From Massilia sp. R2A-15 (GTDB taxonomy: Bacteria; Pseudomonadota; Gammaproteobacteria; Burkholderiales; Burkholderiaceae_D): a stretch of DNA of 64,000 nucleotides. Location: contig NZ_CP131935.1 of assembly GCF_030704305.1 (NCBI RefSeq), forward strand, positions 3,100,001-3,164,000, written 5' to 3'. Each line of letters begins with the position of its first letter. Within the stretch, counting starts at the first letter, position 1. The position numbers were made by a program, and so were the translations under genes. Under the pieces are notes generated by a model, which made no database searches, was not told where the DNA came from, and saw only the letters and a list, made by a program, of their open reading frames with translations. This document shows, one piece after another, positions 52,649-60,999 of the stretch.

Positions 52649-55600
52649 ATGGCTCGCTTCTTTATTGACCGCCCGATCTTCGCGTGGGTGATCGCACTGT
52701 TCATCATGGTGATGGGCGGCGTCGCGATCAAACAACTGCCGATCGCGCAATACCCTACCGTCGCGCCACCGTCCATCGTGGTGACCGCGGCCTACCCCGG
52801 CGCCTCGGCGCAAACGCTGGAGGACAGCGTCATCAGCGTGATCGAACGCGAGATGAACGGCTCGCCCGGCCTGATCTACATGGAGTCGATCAGCCAGGCC
52901 AACGGCACCGGCACGATCACGCTGAGTTTCGAGACCGGCACCGATCCCGACCTGGCCCAGGTGGACGTGCAGAACCGCCTCGGCCGCGCCACCCCGCGCC
53001 TGCCGCAGGCGGTGGTGCAGCAAGGCGTGCGCGTCGACAAGGCGCGCTCGAACTTCCTGATGTTTACCATCCTGTCGTCGGACGATCCGAAGTGGGACCC
53101 GATCGCGCTGGGCGACTACGCCTCGCGCACCGTGCTGCCGGAAATCCAGCGCATCAAGGGCGTCGGCCAGGCGCAGCTGTTCGGCACCGAGAAGGCGATG
53201 CGCATCTGGATCGACCCGGCCAAGCTGGTCGGCTTCAACCTGTCGGCCAATGACGTCAACGCGGCGATCCGCTCGCAGAACGCGCAGGTCTCGTCGGGCA
53301 CCATCGGCGACCTGCCGCTGATCTCGGACCAGACCACTACCGCAACCGTGGTCGTCACCGGCCAGCTCACCTCCGTCGAACAGTTCGGCAACATCATCCT
53401 GCGCGCCAATCCGGACGGCTCGTCGGTGCGCCTGCGCGACGTGGCCCGCATCGAAATCGGCGGCCAGAACTACTCGACGTCGGCGCGCCTGAACGGCAAG
53501 CCGTCGACCGGCATCGGCATCCAGCTGTCCCCGTCGGGCAACGCGCTCGAGACGGCGACGCTGGTGCGCAAGCGCATGGAAGAACTGTCGAAGTACTTCC
53601 CGCCCGGGATGAAGTGGGCGATCCCGTTCGACAGCTCGAAGTTCATCGATATCTCGATCAAGCAGGTCGTCGAAACGCTGGTCGAAGCGGTGATCCTGGT
53701 GTTCCTGGTGATGTACCTGTTCCTGCAGAACTTCCGCTACACGATCATCCCGACCATCGTGGTGCCGGTCGCCTTGCTCGGCTCCCTGGCCACCCTGCTC
53801 GCGCTGGGCTTCTCGATCAATGTGCTGACCATGTTCGGCATGGTGCTGGTGATCGGTATCGTCGTCGACGACGCCATCGTGGTGGTGGAAAACGTCGAGC
53901 GCATCATGAGCGAGGAAGGCCTGCCGCCGCTGCAGGCCACGCGCAAGGCGATGGGCCAGATCCAGGGCGCCATCATCGGCGTGACCGTGGTGCTGATCTC
54001 CGTGTTCGTGCCGCTGGCGTTCTTCGCCGGCGCGGTCGGCAACATCTACCGCCAGTTCTCGGCGGTGATGGTGTCGTCGATCTTCTTCTCGGCCTTCATG
54101 GCGCTGTCGCTGACCCCTGCCCTGTGCGCGCACCTGCTCAAACCTGTCGAAGCGGGCCACGCCCACGCCAAGACCGGTTTCTTCGGCTGGTTCAACCGCG
54201 GCTTCTCCAGCACCGCGAAGAACTACGAAGGCGTCGTCGCCAAGACCCTGCGCCACACCGGCCGCGCGCTGGCCGTGTTCGCGGTGGTGATCGGCGTCGT
54301 CGCGCTGCTGTTCATGCGCATGCCGTCGTCGTTCCTGCCCAACGAAGACCAGGGCTACATCCTCGCCAACATCCAGCTGCCGGCCGGCGCCACGCTCCAG
54401 CGCACCAACAAGGTGCTGGACGACGCCGAGAAGTTCATCATGAAACAGCCGGAAGTGGCCGCGATGGTGGCGGTGGCCGGCTTCAACTTCTCCGGCCAGG
54501 GCCAGAACGTGGCGCTCGCCTTCATTCCGCTGAAGGACTGGAAGGAGCGCAAAGGCGCCGGCCAGGGCGCGCAGGATGTGGCCAACCGCATCACCGGCGC
54601 GCTGTCGAAGCAGCGCGACTCGTTCGTGTTCGCCTTGAGCCCGCCGCCGATTCCGGAACTGGGCCGCGGCACCGGGTTCTCGTTCCGCCTGCAAGACCGC
54701 GGCGGCAATGGCCGCGAGGCTTTGCTGGCCGCGCGCAACCAGATGATGGGCATGGCGGCCAAGAGCCCGATCCTGGCCGGCGTACGTCCGGAAGGCCTGG
54801 AAGACGCGCCGCAGCTGCAGCTCGACATCGACCGCGACAAGGCCAATGCGCTGGGCGTGACGTTCGACGCGATCAACGCGGCGATTTCGACTTCGCTCGG
54901 CTCGGCCTACATCAACGACTTCCCGAACGCCGGCCGCCTGCAGCGCGTCGTCGTGCAGGCCGATGCGAACGCGCGTATGCAGCCCGACGACCTGCTCAAG
55001 CTGAACGCGGTCAACGCGCGCGGCCAGCAGGTGCCGCTGTCGGCCTTCGCTTCGACCCGCTGGATCACCGGCCCGATGCAGACGGTGCGCTACAACGGTT
55101 ATCCGACCATGCGCCTGTCGGGCGACGCCGCTCCGGGCCACAGTACCGGACAGGCGCTCGAAGAGATGGAACGCCTGGCGGCGCAGCTGCCGCAAGGCTT
55201 CGCGTTCGAGTGGACCGGCCAGTCGCGCGAAGAAAAGCTGTCCGGCTCGACCGTGTTCGTGCTGCTCGCGTTCTCGCTGCTGGCGGTGTTCCTGGCGCTG
55301 GCCGCACTGTACGAAAGCTGGTCGATCCCGGTGTCGGTGCTGCTGGTGGTGCCGTTCGGCGTGCTCGGCGCGCTCTTGGCGGCCAACATGCGCGGCTTTC
55401 CGAACGACGTTTACTTCAAGGTCGGCCTGATCACCATCATCGGCCTGGGCGCCAAGAACGCGGTGCTGATCATCGAGTTCGCCAAGGACCTGCAGGCGCA
55501 AGGCGTCGGCCTGGTCGAGGCGGCGATCCGCGCCTGCCACCTGCGCTTCCGCCCGATCCTGATGACGTCGATGGCCTTCATCCTTGGCGTGCTGCCGCTG

Positions 55601-55807
55601 GTGATCGCCGGCGGCGCCGGCTCGGCCAGCCAGCGCGCCATCGGTACCGGCGTCATGGGCGGCATGATCAGCGCCACCGCGCTCGGCGTGTTCTTCGTGC
55701 CGGTGTTCTTCGTCGTGATCCGTTCCATTTTTAAAGGCAGCGAGCGCCAGCGCAAGCGGTACGCGCATGAAGAAGAAGCCCCTGTCGCAGTCGAGGAAAA
55801 AATATGA
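52649..55807 (+). CDS. RND efflux pump inner-membrane permease (AcrB/MexB-like HAE1 family)
   Basis: The proton-driven transporter of the pump, 1052 residues. It starts MARFFIDRPIFAWVIALFIM and has the twelve membrane segments and two large periplasmic loops of the HAE1 family. The proton-relay Asp407-Asp408 lie in IVVDDAIVVVENVER. Other signatures: GxxxSxRG-like FSFRLQDRGGNG in the second loop and the last helices FVPVFFVVIR. The stop overlaps the outer-membrane gene start (ATGA). Substrates probably hydrophobic drugs and solvents, as for AcrB. Confidence 0.95.
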   Translation: MARFFIDRPIFAWVIALFIMVMGGVAIKQLPIAQYPTVAPPSIVVTAAYPGASAQTLEDSVISVIEREMNGSPGLIYMESISQANGTGTITLSFETGTDPDLAQVDVQNRLGRATPRLPQAVVQQGVRVDKARSNFLMFTILSSDDPKWDPIALGDYASRTVLPEIQRIKGVGQAQLFGTEKAMRIWIDPAKLVGFNLSANDVNAAIRSQNAQVSSGTIGDLPLISDQTTTATVVVTGQLTSVEQFGNIILRANPDGSSVRLRDVARIEIGGQNYSTSARLNGKPSTGIGIQLSPSGNALETATLVRKRMEELSKYFPPGMKWAIPFDSSKFIDISIKQVVETLVEAVILVFLVMYLFLQNFRYTIIPTIVVPVALLGSLATLLALGFSINVLTMFGMVLVIGIVVDDAIVVVENVERIMSEEGLPPLQATRKAMGQIQGAIIGVTVVLISVFVPLAFFAGAVGNIYRQFSAVMVSSIFFSAFMALSLTPALCAHLLKPVEAGHAHAKTGFFGWFNRGFSSTAKNYEGVVAKTLRHTGRALAVFAVVIGVVALLFMRMPSSFLPNEDQGYILANIQLPAGATLQRTNKVLDDAEKFIMKQPEVAAMVAVAGFNFSGQGQNVALAFIPLKDWKERKGAGQGAQDVANRITGALSKQRDSFVFALSPPPIPELGRGTGFSFRLQDRGGNGREALLAARNQMMGMAAKSPILAGVRPEGLEDAPQLQLDIDRDKANALGVTFDAINAAISTSLGSAYINDFPNAGRLQRVVVQADANARMQPDDLLKLNAVNARGQQVPLSAFASTRWITGPMQTVRYNGYPTMRLSGDAAPGHSTGQALEEMERLAAQLPQGFAFEWTGQSREEKLSGSTVFVLLAFSLLAVFLALAALYESWSIPVSVLLVVPFGVLGALLAANMRGFPNDVYFKVGLITIIGLGAKNAVLIIEFAKDLQAQGVGLVEAAIRACHLRFRPILMTSMAFILGVLPLVIAGGAGSASQRAIGTGVMGGMISATALGVFFVPVFFVVIRSIFKGSERQRKRYAHEEEAPVAVEEKI

Positions 55808-57186
55808 TGAAACGATTCACCCTGGGCGCCTTGCCGCTCGCCCTTGCGCTGTCCGGCTGCATGTCGCTGGCGCCGAAATATGAAAGGCCGGCGGCGCCGA
55901 TCGCCGCCAGCTTTCCCGAGGCCAGCCCGGCTGCGACGGAAGCGGCGTCGCAGATCGCCTGGCAACGCTTCTTCGCCGACGCGCGCCTGAAGCAGCTGAT
56001 CGAACTGGCGCTGGCCAACAACCGCGACCTGCGCGTGGCGATCCTCAACATCGAGCAGGCCCGCGCCCAATACCAGATCCGCCGCGCCGACACCCTGCCG
56101 ACCGTGAACGCGGCGATTACCGGCAGCCGCCTGCCCGGTGCGAACGACAGCACTACCAGCACCTACACCGCCGGCTTTGGCGTGAGCGCCTTCGAGCTGG
56201 ACCTGTTCGGCCGCGTGAAGAACCTGAGCGAGGCGGCGCTGGCACAGTTCCTCGCCACCGAGGAAGCGCGCAAGTCGGCCCATATCAGCCTGGTCGCCTC
56301 GGTGGCCAACGCCTATCTGGCGCTGCTGGCCGACGACGAGCTGCTGGCCCTGACCCGCCAGACCCTGGCCGGCCGCGAAGAGTCGCTCAAGCTGATCCAG
56401 CTGAAGTTCGACAACGGCGTGGTGTCGAAGCTCGACCTGCAGCAAGGCGTGTCACTCGTCGACGCCGCGCGCGTGGTGCTGGCGCAGCAAGTGCGCCAGC
56501 GCGCGCAAGACGCCAACCTGCTCACGCTGCTGGTGGGCCAGCCGCTGCCCGAGAACCTGGCGCCGGCGCGCACGCTGGCGCAGACCGAGCTGTCCGAACT
56601 TCCGGCCGGGCTGCCGTCCGACCTGCTGGCGGTGCGTCCCGACATCCGCGCGGCCGAGCAGCAGCTGATCGGCGCAAACGCCAACATCGGCGCGGCGCGC
56701 GCCAATTTCTTCCCGCGCATTGCGCTGACCGGCAGCGCCGGCACCGCCAGCTCGCACCTGTCGGGTCTCTTCAAGAGCGGCTCGTTCGGCTGGACCTTTG
56801 CGCCGCAGGCGGTGCTGCCGCTGTTCGACTATGGCCGCAACAGCGCCACCCTGGGCAGCGCGAAAGCGGGCCGCGACATCGCGGTGGCGCAGTACGAGAA
56901 GAGCATCCAGGTGGCGTTCCGCGAAGTGTCCGATGCGCTGGCCGGCCAGGCCACCTTCGCCGAGCAGCTGCGCGCGCAGCGATCGGTGGCCGCGGCCGAA
57001 GCCGACCGCTTCAACCTGTCGGACCTGCGCTACAAGGCCGGCGCCGCATCCTATCTCGACTTGCTCGACGCCCAGCGCTCGCTGTTCGCCGCGCAGCAGG
57101 CGGCGGTGCAGGCCAACCTGCTGCGCCTGCAGAACCAGGTCACGCTGTACCGGGTGCTGGGCGGCGGCTGGACCGAGGTCCGCTGA
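55804..57186 (+). CDS. Outer-membrane efflux channel (NodT/OprM family lipoprotein)
   Basis: A 460-residue TolC-like channel that completes the tripartite pump. The signal MMKRFTLGALPLALALSGC gives a lipobox with Cys19. The mature part has two repeats of the outer-membrane efflux fold: NNRDLRVAILNIEQARAQYQI in the first and GAARANFFPRIALTGSAG in the second, each followed by long helices. It is coupled to the permease by an ATGA overlap. A 27-bp palindrome 25 bases after the stop may end the operon. Confidence 0.93.
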   Translation: MMKRFTLGALPLALALSGCMSLAPKYERPAAPIAASFPEASPAATEAASQIAWQRFFADARLKQLIELALANNRDLRVAILNIEQARAQYQIRRADTLPTVNAAITGSRLPGANDSTTSTYTAGFGVSAFELDLFGRVKNLSEAALAQFLATEEARKSAHISLVASVANAYLALLADDELLALTRQTLAGREESLKLIQLKFDNGVVSKLDLQQGVSLVDAARVVLAQQVRQRAQDANLLTLLVGQPLPENLAPARTLAQTELSELPAGLPSDLLAVRPDIRAAEQQLIGANANIGAARANFFPRIALTGSAGTASSHLSGLFKSGSFGWTFAPQAVLPLFDYGRNSATLGSAKAGRDIAVAQYEKSIQVAFREVSDALAGQATFAEQLRAQRSVAAAEADRFNLSDLRYKAGAASYLDLLDAQRSLFAAQQAAVQANLLRLQNQVTLYRVLGGGWTEVR

Positions 57187-57211
57187 CCACGCCGGACGCG
57201 GCAATGAAAAT

Positions 57212-57238
57212 GGGGTCAGGTCCGCCGGACCAGACCCC
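57212..57238. repeat. 27-bp dispersed palindrome, copy 13
   Basis: GGGGTCAGGTCC, centre GCC, GGACCAGACCCC. It follows the efflux operon. The remaining gap to 57387 has no feature I can identify. Confidence 0.9.
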
Positions 57239-57387
57239 GGAACGGCATTGTTGCTTTGCCTCGGTCAGATGACACATTTGTTTCCCAAGTACAACAAATT
57301 TCCATCGCAATGTAGCCCAGCAGCGCCCAAAAGCGGATAATAGTTGCCTCGAAGTATCGTTTTTATATCTACCGACGGGCGATTATC

Positions 57388-58980
57388 ATGTTTTCCAACC
57401 TACGCATTGGCACGCGGCTTGCGGTCGCCTTCGCCGTTGTCCTGCTGCTGTCGATCGCATCGACCGCCTACTCCCTGGTGACGGCGCGCGCCGCCGCCGA
57501 ATCGACCAGGCGCATGACCGAGCTCCCGCTGGTCAAGGAGCGCCTGGTCAGCGACTGGTACCTGTACACCTACTCCGCCATCGCCCGCACCGCGCTGATC
57601 GCGCGCAGCACCGACGAGACGCTGTCGACCACCTTCGCCAAGCCGATCGCCGACAGCGTGACCAAGGCGAGCGAATTGATCAAGCAGGTCGAAGCCGTCC
57701 TCACCAGCGATGAAGAAAAAGCCATGCTCAAGGCGATCGTCTCCGACCGCGCCAAATACCAGGCCGCCAAAGTCGAAGTGATGAACGCGAAGAGGGCTGG
57801 CGACGCCGAAGCGAGCGTGCGCATCTTCAACGACGCCTTCATGCCCGCGGCCGAATCGTATTCGGCCAGGGTGAAGGCCTTGCAAGCGTTCCAGCGCAAG
57901 GCCATTGACGACACCGCGCTCGCCCTCGAAGCGGCCAGCGCCCGCGCCTTCAGGCTGTTGCTGCTGCTCGGCGTTCTGGTGGTGGCGATCGGCGCCGTGT
58001 TTGCTTACCTGATCTCGCGCAGCATCACCCGTCCGCTGAAATCGGCAATCGATGTCGCCGCCACCGTCGCCAACGGCGACCTGACCACGACGTTCGACGC
58101 CGCGTCGAAGTGCGAAATCGGCGACCTGATGCGCGCACTGAAGTCGATGAACGACGCGCTGGTCAAGGTCGTCTCCGAAGTGCAGACGGGTACCCGCTCG
58201 ATCGCCACCGCATCGAACGAGATCGCGGCCGGCAACCTCGACCTGTCGGCGCGCACCGAGCAGCAGGCCAGTTCGCTCGAAGAGACCGCGGCGTCGATGG
58301 AAGAATTGACGTCCACCGTGCGCCAGAACGCCGACAACGCCTACCAGGCCAACCAGCTCGCGCTGGCCGCGTCGAACGTCGCCGCAAAAGGTGGCGACAT
58401 CGTCGGCAAGGTCGTCGATACGATGGGCTCGATCGATTCGTCCTCGCGCAAGATCGTCGACATCATCGGCGTCATCGACGGCATCGCCTTCCAGACCAAC
58501 ATCCTGGCGCTGAACGCCGCGGTCGAAGCGGCGCGCGCCGGCGAACAGGGCCGCGGTTTTGCGGTGGTGGCGTCGGAGGTGCGCTCGCTGGCGCAGCGTT
58601 CGGCCAGCGCCGCGCAAGAGATCAAGGACCTGATCGGCGACTCGGTCGGCCAGGTCAACATCGGCACGAAGCTGGTGCAGGAAGCCGGCACGACGATGCG
58701 CGAAGTGGTCGACAGCGTCGCCCGCGTCAACGACATCATGTCCGAGATCACCTCGGCTAGCCAGGAACAGCGCATCGGCATCGACCAGGTGAACGAAGCG
58801 ATCGCGCAGATGGACCAGGTGACGCAGCAGAACGCGGCGCTGGTGGAGGAAGCGGCGGCAGCGGCGGCCAGCATGCAGGAACAGGCGGAGACGCTGGCCA
58901 GTGTGGCGGCAGGCTTCAAGCTGGCGGCGGGACGGCAGCATCCAGCGGTTGCAAACGAAACGCGTTTGCGCCTCGCGTAA
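57388..58980 (+). CDS. Methyl-accepting chemotaxis protein
   Basis: A 530-residue chemoreceptor. One membrane segment ([21 protein letters not shown]) at residues 12-32 and a second ([20 protein letters not shown]) near 190-210 enclose a periplasmic four-helix ligand domain. A HAMP domain follows, then the signalling hairpin with the invariant tip [21 protein letters not shown] (residues about 365-385) and methylation helices rich in Glu/Gln/Ala. The C-terminus lacks the NWETF-type CheR-binding pentapeptide. No other chemotaxis gene is adjacent, so it is an orphan receptor. Ligand unknown. Confidence 0.93.
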   Translation: MFSNLRIGTRLAVAFAVVLLLSIASTAYSLVTARAAAESTRRMTELPLVKERLVSDWYLYTYSAIARTALIARSTDETLSTTFAKPIADSVTKASELIKQVEAVLTSDEEKAMLKAIVSDRAKYQAAKVEVMNAKRAGDAEASVRIFNDAFMPAAESYSARVKALQAFQRKAIDDTALALEAASARAFRLLLLLGVLVVAIGAVFAYLISRSITRPLKSAIDVAATVANGDLTTTFDAASKCEIGDLMRALKSMNDALVKVVSEVQTGTRSIATASNEIAAGNLDLSARTEQQASSLEETAASMEELTSTVRQNADNAYQANQLALAASNVAAKGGDIVGKVVDTMGSIDSSSRKIVDIIGVIDGIAFQTNILALNAAVEAARAGEQGRGFAVVASEVRSLAQRSASAAQEIKDLIGDSVGQVNIGTKLVQEAGTTMREVVDSVARVNDIMSEITSASQEQRIGIDQVNEAIAQMDQVTQQNAALVEEAAAAAASMQEQAETLASVAAGFKLAAGRQHPAVANETRLRLA

Positions 58981-59003
58981 GCTCACGCGGCGTCGACAAA
59001 CCC

Positions 59004-59030
59004 GGGGTCAGATTCGGCGAACCTGACCCC
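59004..59030. repeat. 27-bp dispersed palindrome, copy 14 (diverged)
   Basis: GGGGTCAGATTC, centre GGC, GAACCTGACCCC. Two or three core bases changed. It lies between the convergent chemoreceptor and hemW genes. Confidence 0.8.
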
Positions 59031-59036
59031 ATTTCT

Positions 59037-60275
59037 TTATGCGCCGAGGAACATTTGCTGCAGGTCGTTCAGGAAGCGCTGCCCCAGCTCCGTCGGCCGG
59101 ATGATCGTGTGGTCGCGGTAGATCAGCCCCTTGGCCTCGGCCGCATTGAGCGGCGCGTCGATCGCGTTGATGCCCATGCCGGTGCGTTCGCCGAACAGGT
59201 TCGGCGAGAACCCCTCGGTCAGCCGCAGGGTGTTGAGCATGAACTCGAACCCCATGTCGGCGCGCGAAATCTCGTGCTCTTCCTGCACCGGATTGCCGGC
59301 CTGCGCCGCCTTGATATATGACTCGGGCTGCTTGAAGCGGGCCTGGCGCAGGATCCGGTGCGGGAACGATATCTTCGAATGCGCGCCGGCGCCGATGCCC
59401 AGGTAATCGCCGAACTCCCAGTAATTCATGTTGTGGCGCCCGCGCCGTCCGCGCTGCGCATACGCCGACACTTCGTAATGCTCGAACCCCGCCGCGGCGG
59501 TGGTCTCGGCAATCATGTCCTGCATGTCGGCGCTGGCGTCGTCGTCCGGCAGTGCAGGCGGAAACTTGGCGAACACCGTGTTCGGCTCCATCGTCAGGTG
59601 GTACAGCGACAGGTGCGGCGGCGCAAACGACAGCGCCGTGGCCAGGTCCTTCTCGGCCTGAGCCAGCGTCTGCGACGGCAGCGCGTACATCAGGTCGAGA
59701 TTGAAATTGTCGAAATTGGCCTGGGCGATTTCCACCGCGCGCATCGCCTCCCCGTCGTCGTGGATGCGCCCCAGCGCTTTCAGGTGGTCGGCGTTGAAGC
59801 TCTGGATGCCAATCGACAGGCGGTTCACGCCACTGGCGCGGTATGACTTGAACTTCTCCGCCTCGAAGGTGCCCGGATTGGCTTCCATCGTGATCTCGGC
59901 GTCGATTTCGAGCGGCAGCAAGGTGCGCACCATCGACAGCAACTGGTCCAGCCCCTTGGCCGACATCAGGCTCGGCGTGCCGCCGCCGATGAACACCGTG
60001 TAGACCTTGCGGCCCCAGATCAGGGGCAGCGACTGCTCCAGGTCGAGGCGCACCGCGTCCAGGTATTCCTGCTCCGGGAATTCGCCGCGCGCTTCGTGCG
60101 AATTGAAGTCGCAGTAGGGGCATTTGCGCACGCACCACGGAAAATGGATGTACAGCGACAGCGGCGGCAACGCCGCCAGGTTCAGCGCGCCCGGCTGCAG
60201 GTACTGCAAGGCGCTTGACGCGGGCGAGCGCGGTTCGGTCTTGTGGCCGGCGCCGACGACTTTGATCGGAATCAT
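59037..60275 (-). CDS. hemW: Radical SAM heme chaperone HemW
   Basis: A radical SAM protein that delivers heme to respiratory enzymes; older annotations called it oxygen-independent coproporphyrinogen oxidase. The 412-residue protein has the cluster motif CVRKCPYC (Cys-x3-Cys-x2-Cys) preceded by SLYIHFPW, GGGTPSLM, and the HemW signature GINRLS-like GVNRLSIGIQSF. The longer N-terminus (MIPIKVVGAGHKTEP) precedes the radical SAM core. Its start overlaps the rdgB stop by four bases (ATGA). Confidence 0.93.
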   Translation of the reverse strand: MIPIKVVGAGHKTEPRSPASSALQYLQPGALNLAALPPLSLYIHFPWCVRKCPYCDFNSHEARGEFPEQEYLDAVRLDLEQSLPLIWGRKVYTVFIGGGTPSLMSAKGLDQLLSMVRTLLPLEIDAEITMEANPGTFEAEKFKSYRASGVNRLSIGIQSFNADHLKALGRIHDDGEAMRAVEIAQANFDNFNLDLMYALPSQTLAQAEKDLATALSFAPPHLSLYHLTMEPNTVFAKFPPALPDDDASADMQDMIAETTAAAGFEHYEVSAYAQRGRRGRHNMNYWEFGDYLGIGAGAHSKISFPHRILRQARFKQPESYIKAAQAGNPVQEEHEISRADMGFEFMLNTLRLTEGFSPNLFGERTGMGINAIDAPLNAAEAKGLIYRDHTIIRPTELGQRFLNDLQQMFLGA

Positions 60276-60856
60276 TTCAGCTTCCCGACCAGCGCCCGCA
60301 GCGCCTGGCCGCGGTGCGATTGCGCGTTCTTCTCGGCCGGCGCCAGCTCGGCGGCCGACTTGCCCAGCGCCGGCAGCCAGAAGTGCGGGTCGTAGCCGAA
60401 GCCGTTGGCGCCGCGAGCGACAGGGCTGATTTCGCCGGCCCAGACGCCGTCGGCGATCACCGGCTGCGGATCGTCGGCGTGGCGTACATACACCAGCACG
60501 CAGTAATAATAGGCCGACTTGTCGGCGTGCGCTTCCAAGTCGGCGATCACCTTCTCGTTGTTGCGCTCGTCCGACTTCGGCTCGCCGGCGTAGCGCGCCG
60601 ACCACACGCCGGGCGCTCCGCCAAGCGCGTTGACGCACACGCCCGAATCGTCGGCCAGCGCCGGCAGGCCGGTCAGGCGCGAGGCGTGGCGGGCCTTGGC
60701 CAGCGCGTTCTCGACGAAGGTGGCGAACGGTTCTTCCGCTTCGGGCACGTCGAATTCGCCCTGTGGATGCAGCTCGAAACCGAGCGGCGCGAGAATGGCG
60801 GAAAATTCCTTGAGTTTGCCGGCGTTGTTGGACGCGAGGACGAGGCGTTGGGTCAT
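60272..60856 (-). CDS. rdgB: dITP/XTP pyrophosphatase (RdgB/HAM1 family)
   Basis: It hydrolyses non-canonical purine triphosphates (dITP, XTP) and protects DNA from their incorporation. The 194-residue protein starts MTQRLVLASNNAGKLKEF with the SxNxxK motif and has the conserved E/D-rich FATFVENALAKARHAS, LADDSGVCVNAL and FGYDPHFW. Followed by hemW with a four-base overlap. In many betaproteobacteria rph lies directly upstream; here a kinase gene intervenes. Confidence 0.95.
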   Translation of the reverse strand: MTQRLVLASNNAGKLKEFSAILAPLGFELHPQGEFDVPEAEEPFATFVENALAKARHASRLTGLPALADDSGVCVNALGGAPGVWSARYAGEPKSDERNNEKVIADLEAHADKSAYYYCVLVYVRHADDPQPVIADGVWAGEISPVARGANGFGYDPHFWLPALGKSAAELAPAEKNAQSHRGQALRALVGKLK

Positions 60857-60999
60857 GATGGTGGGAGACGGTGCGGGGAAGGCGACATTTTACCCTGTCG
60901 CGGCAAACGTGCTTCGCTTGACTGGGCTGCAACACTAAGGTCAAATCGCGGTGCGGCCGCAGCTACATTGGGTACCTGGCCACGCCATTTATCGAGCCA

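Noticed and set aside
51221..55768. A 1515-codon open frame on the minus strand across the efflux genes
   Set aside because: It lies antisense to the RND adaptor and permease, has extreme His/Arg/Gln composition and resembles no family.
57301..57387. Sigma28 (FliA) promoter before the chemoreceptor, from GCGGATAATA
   Set aside because: No TAAA-type -35 element at the required distance.
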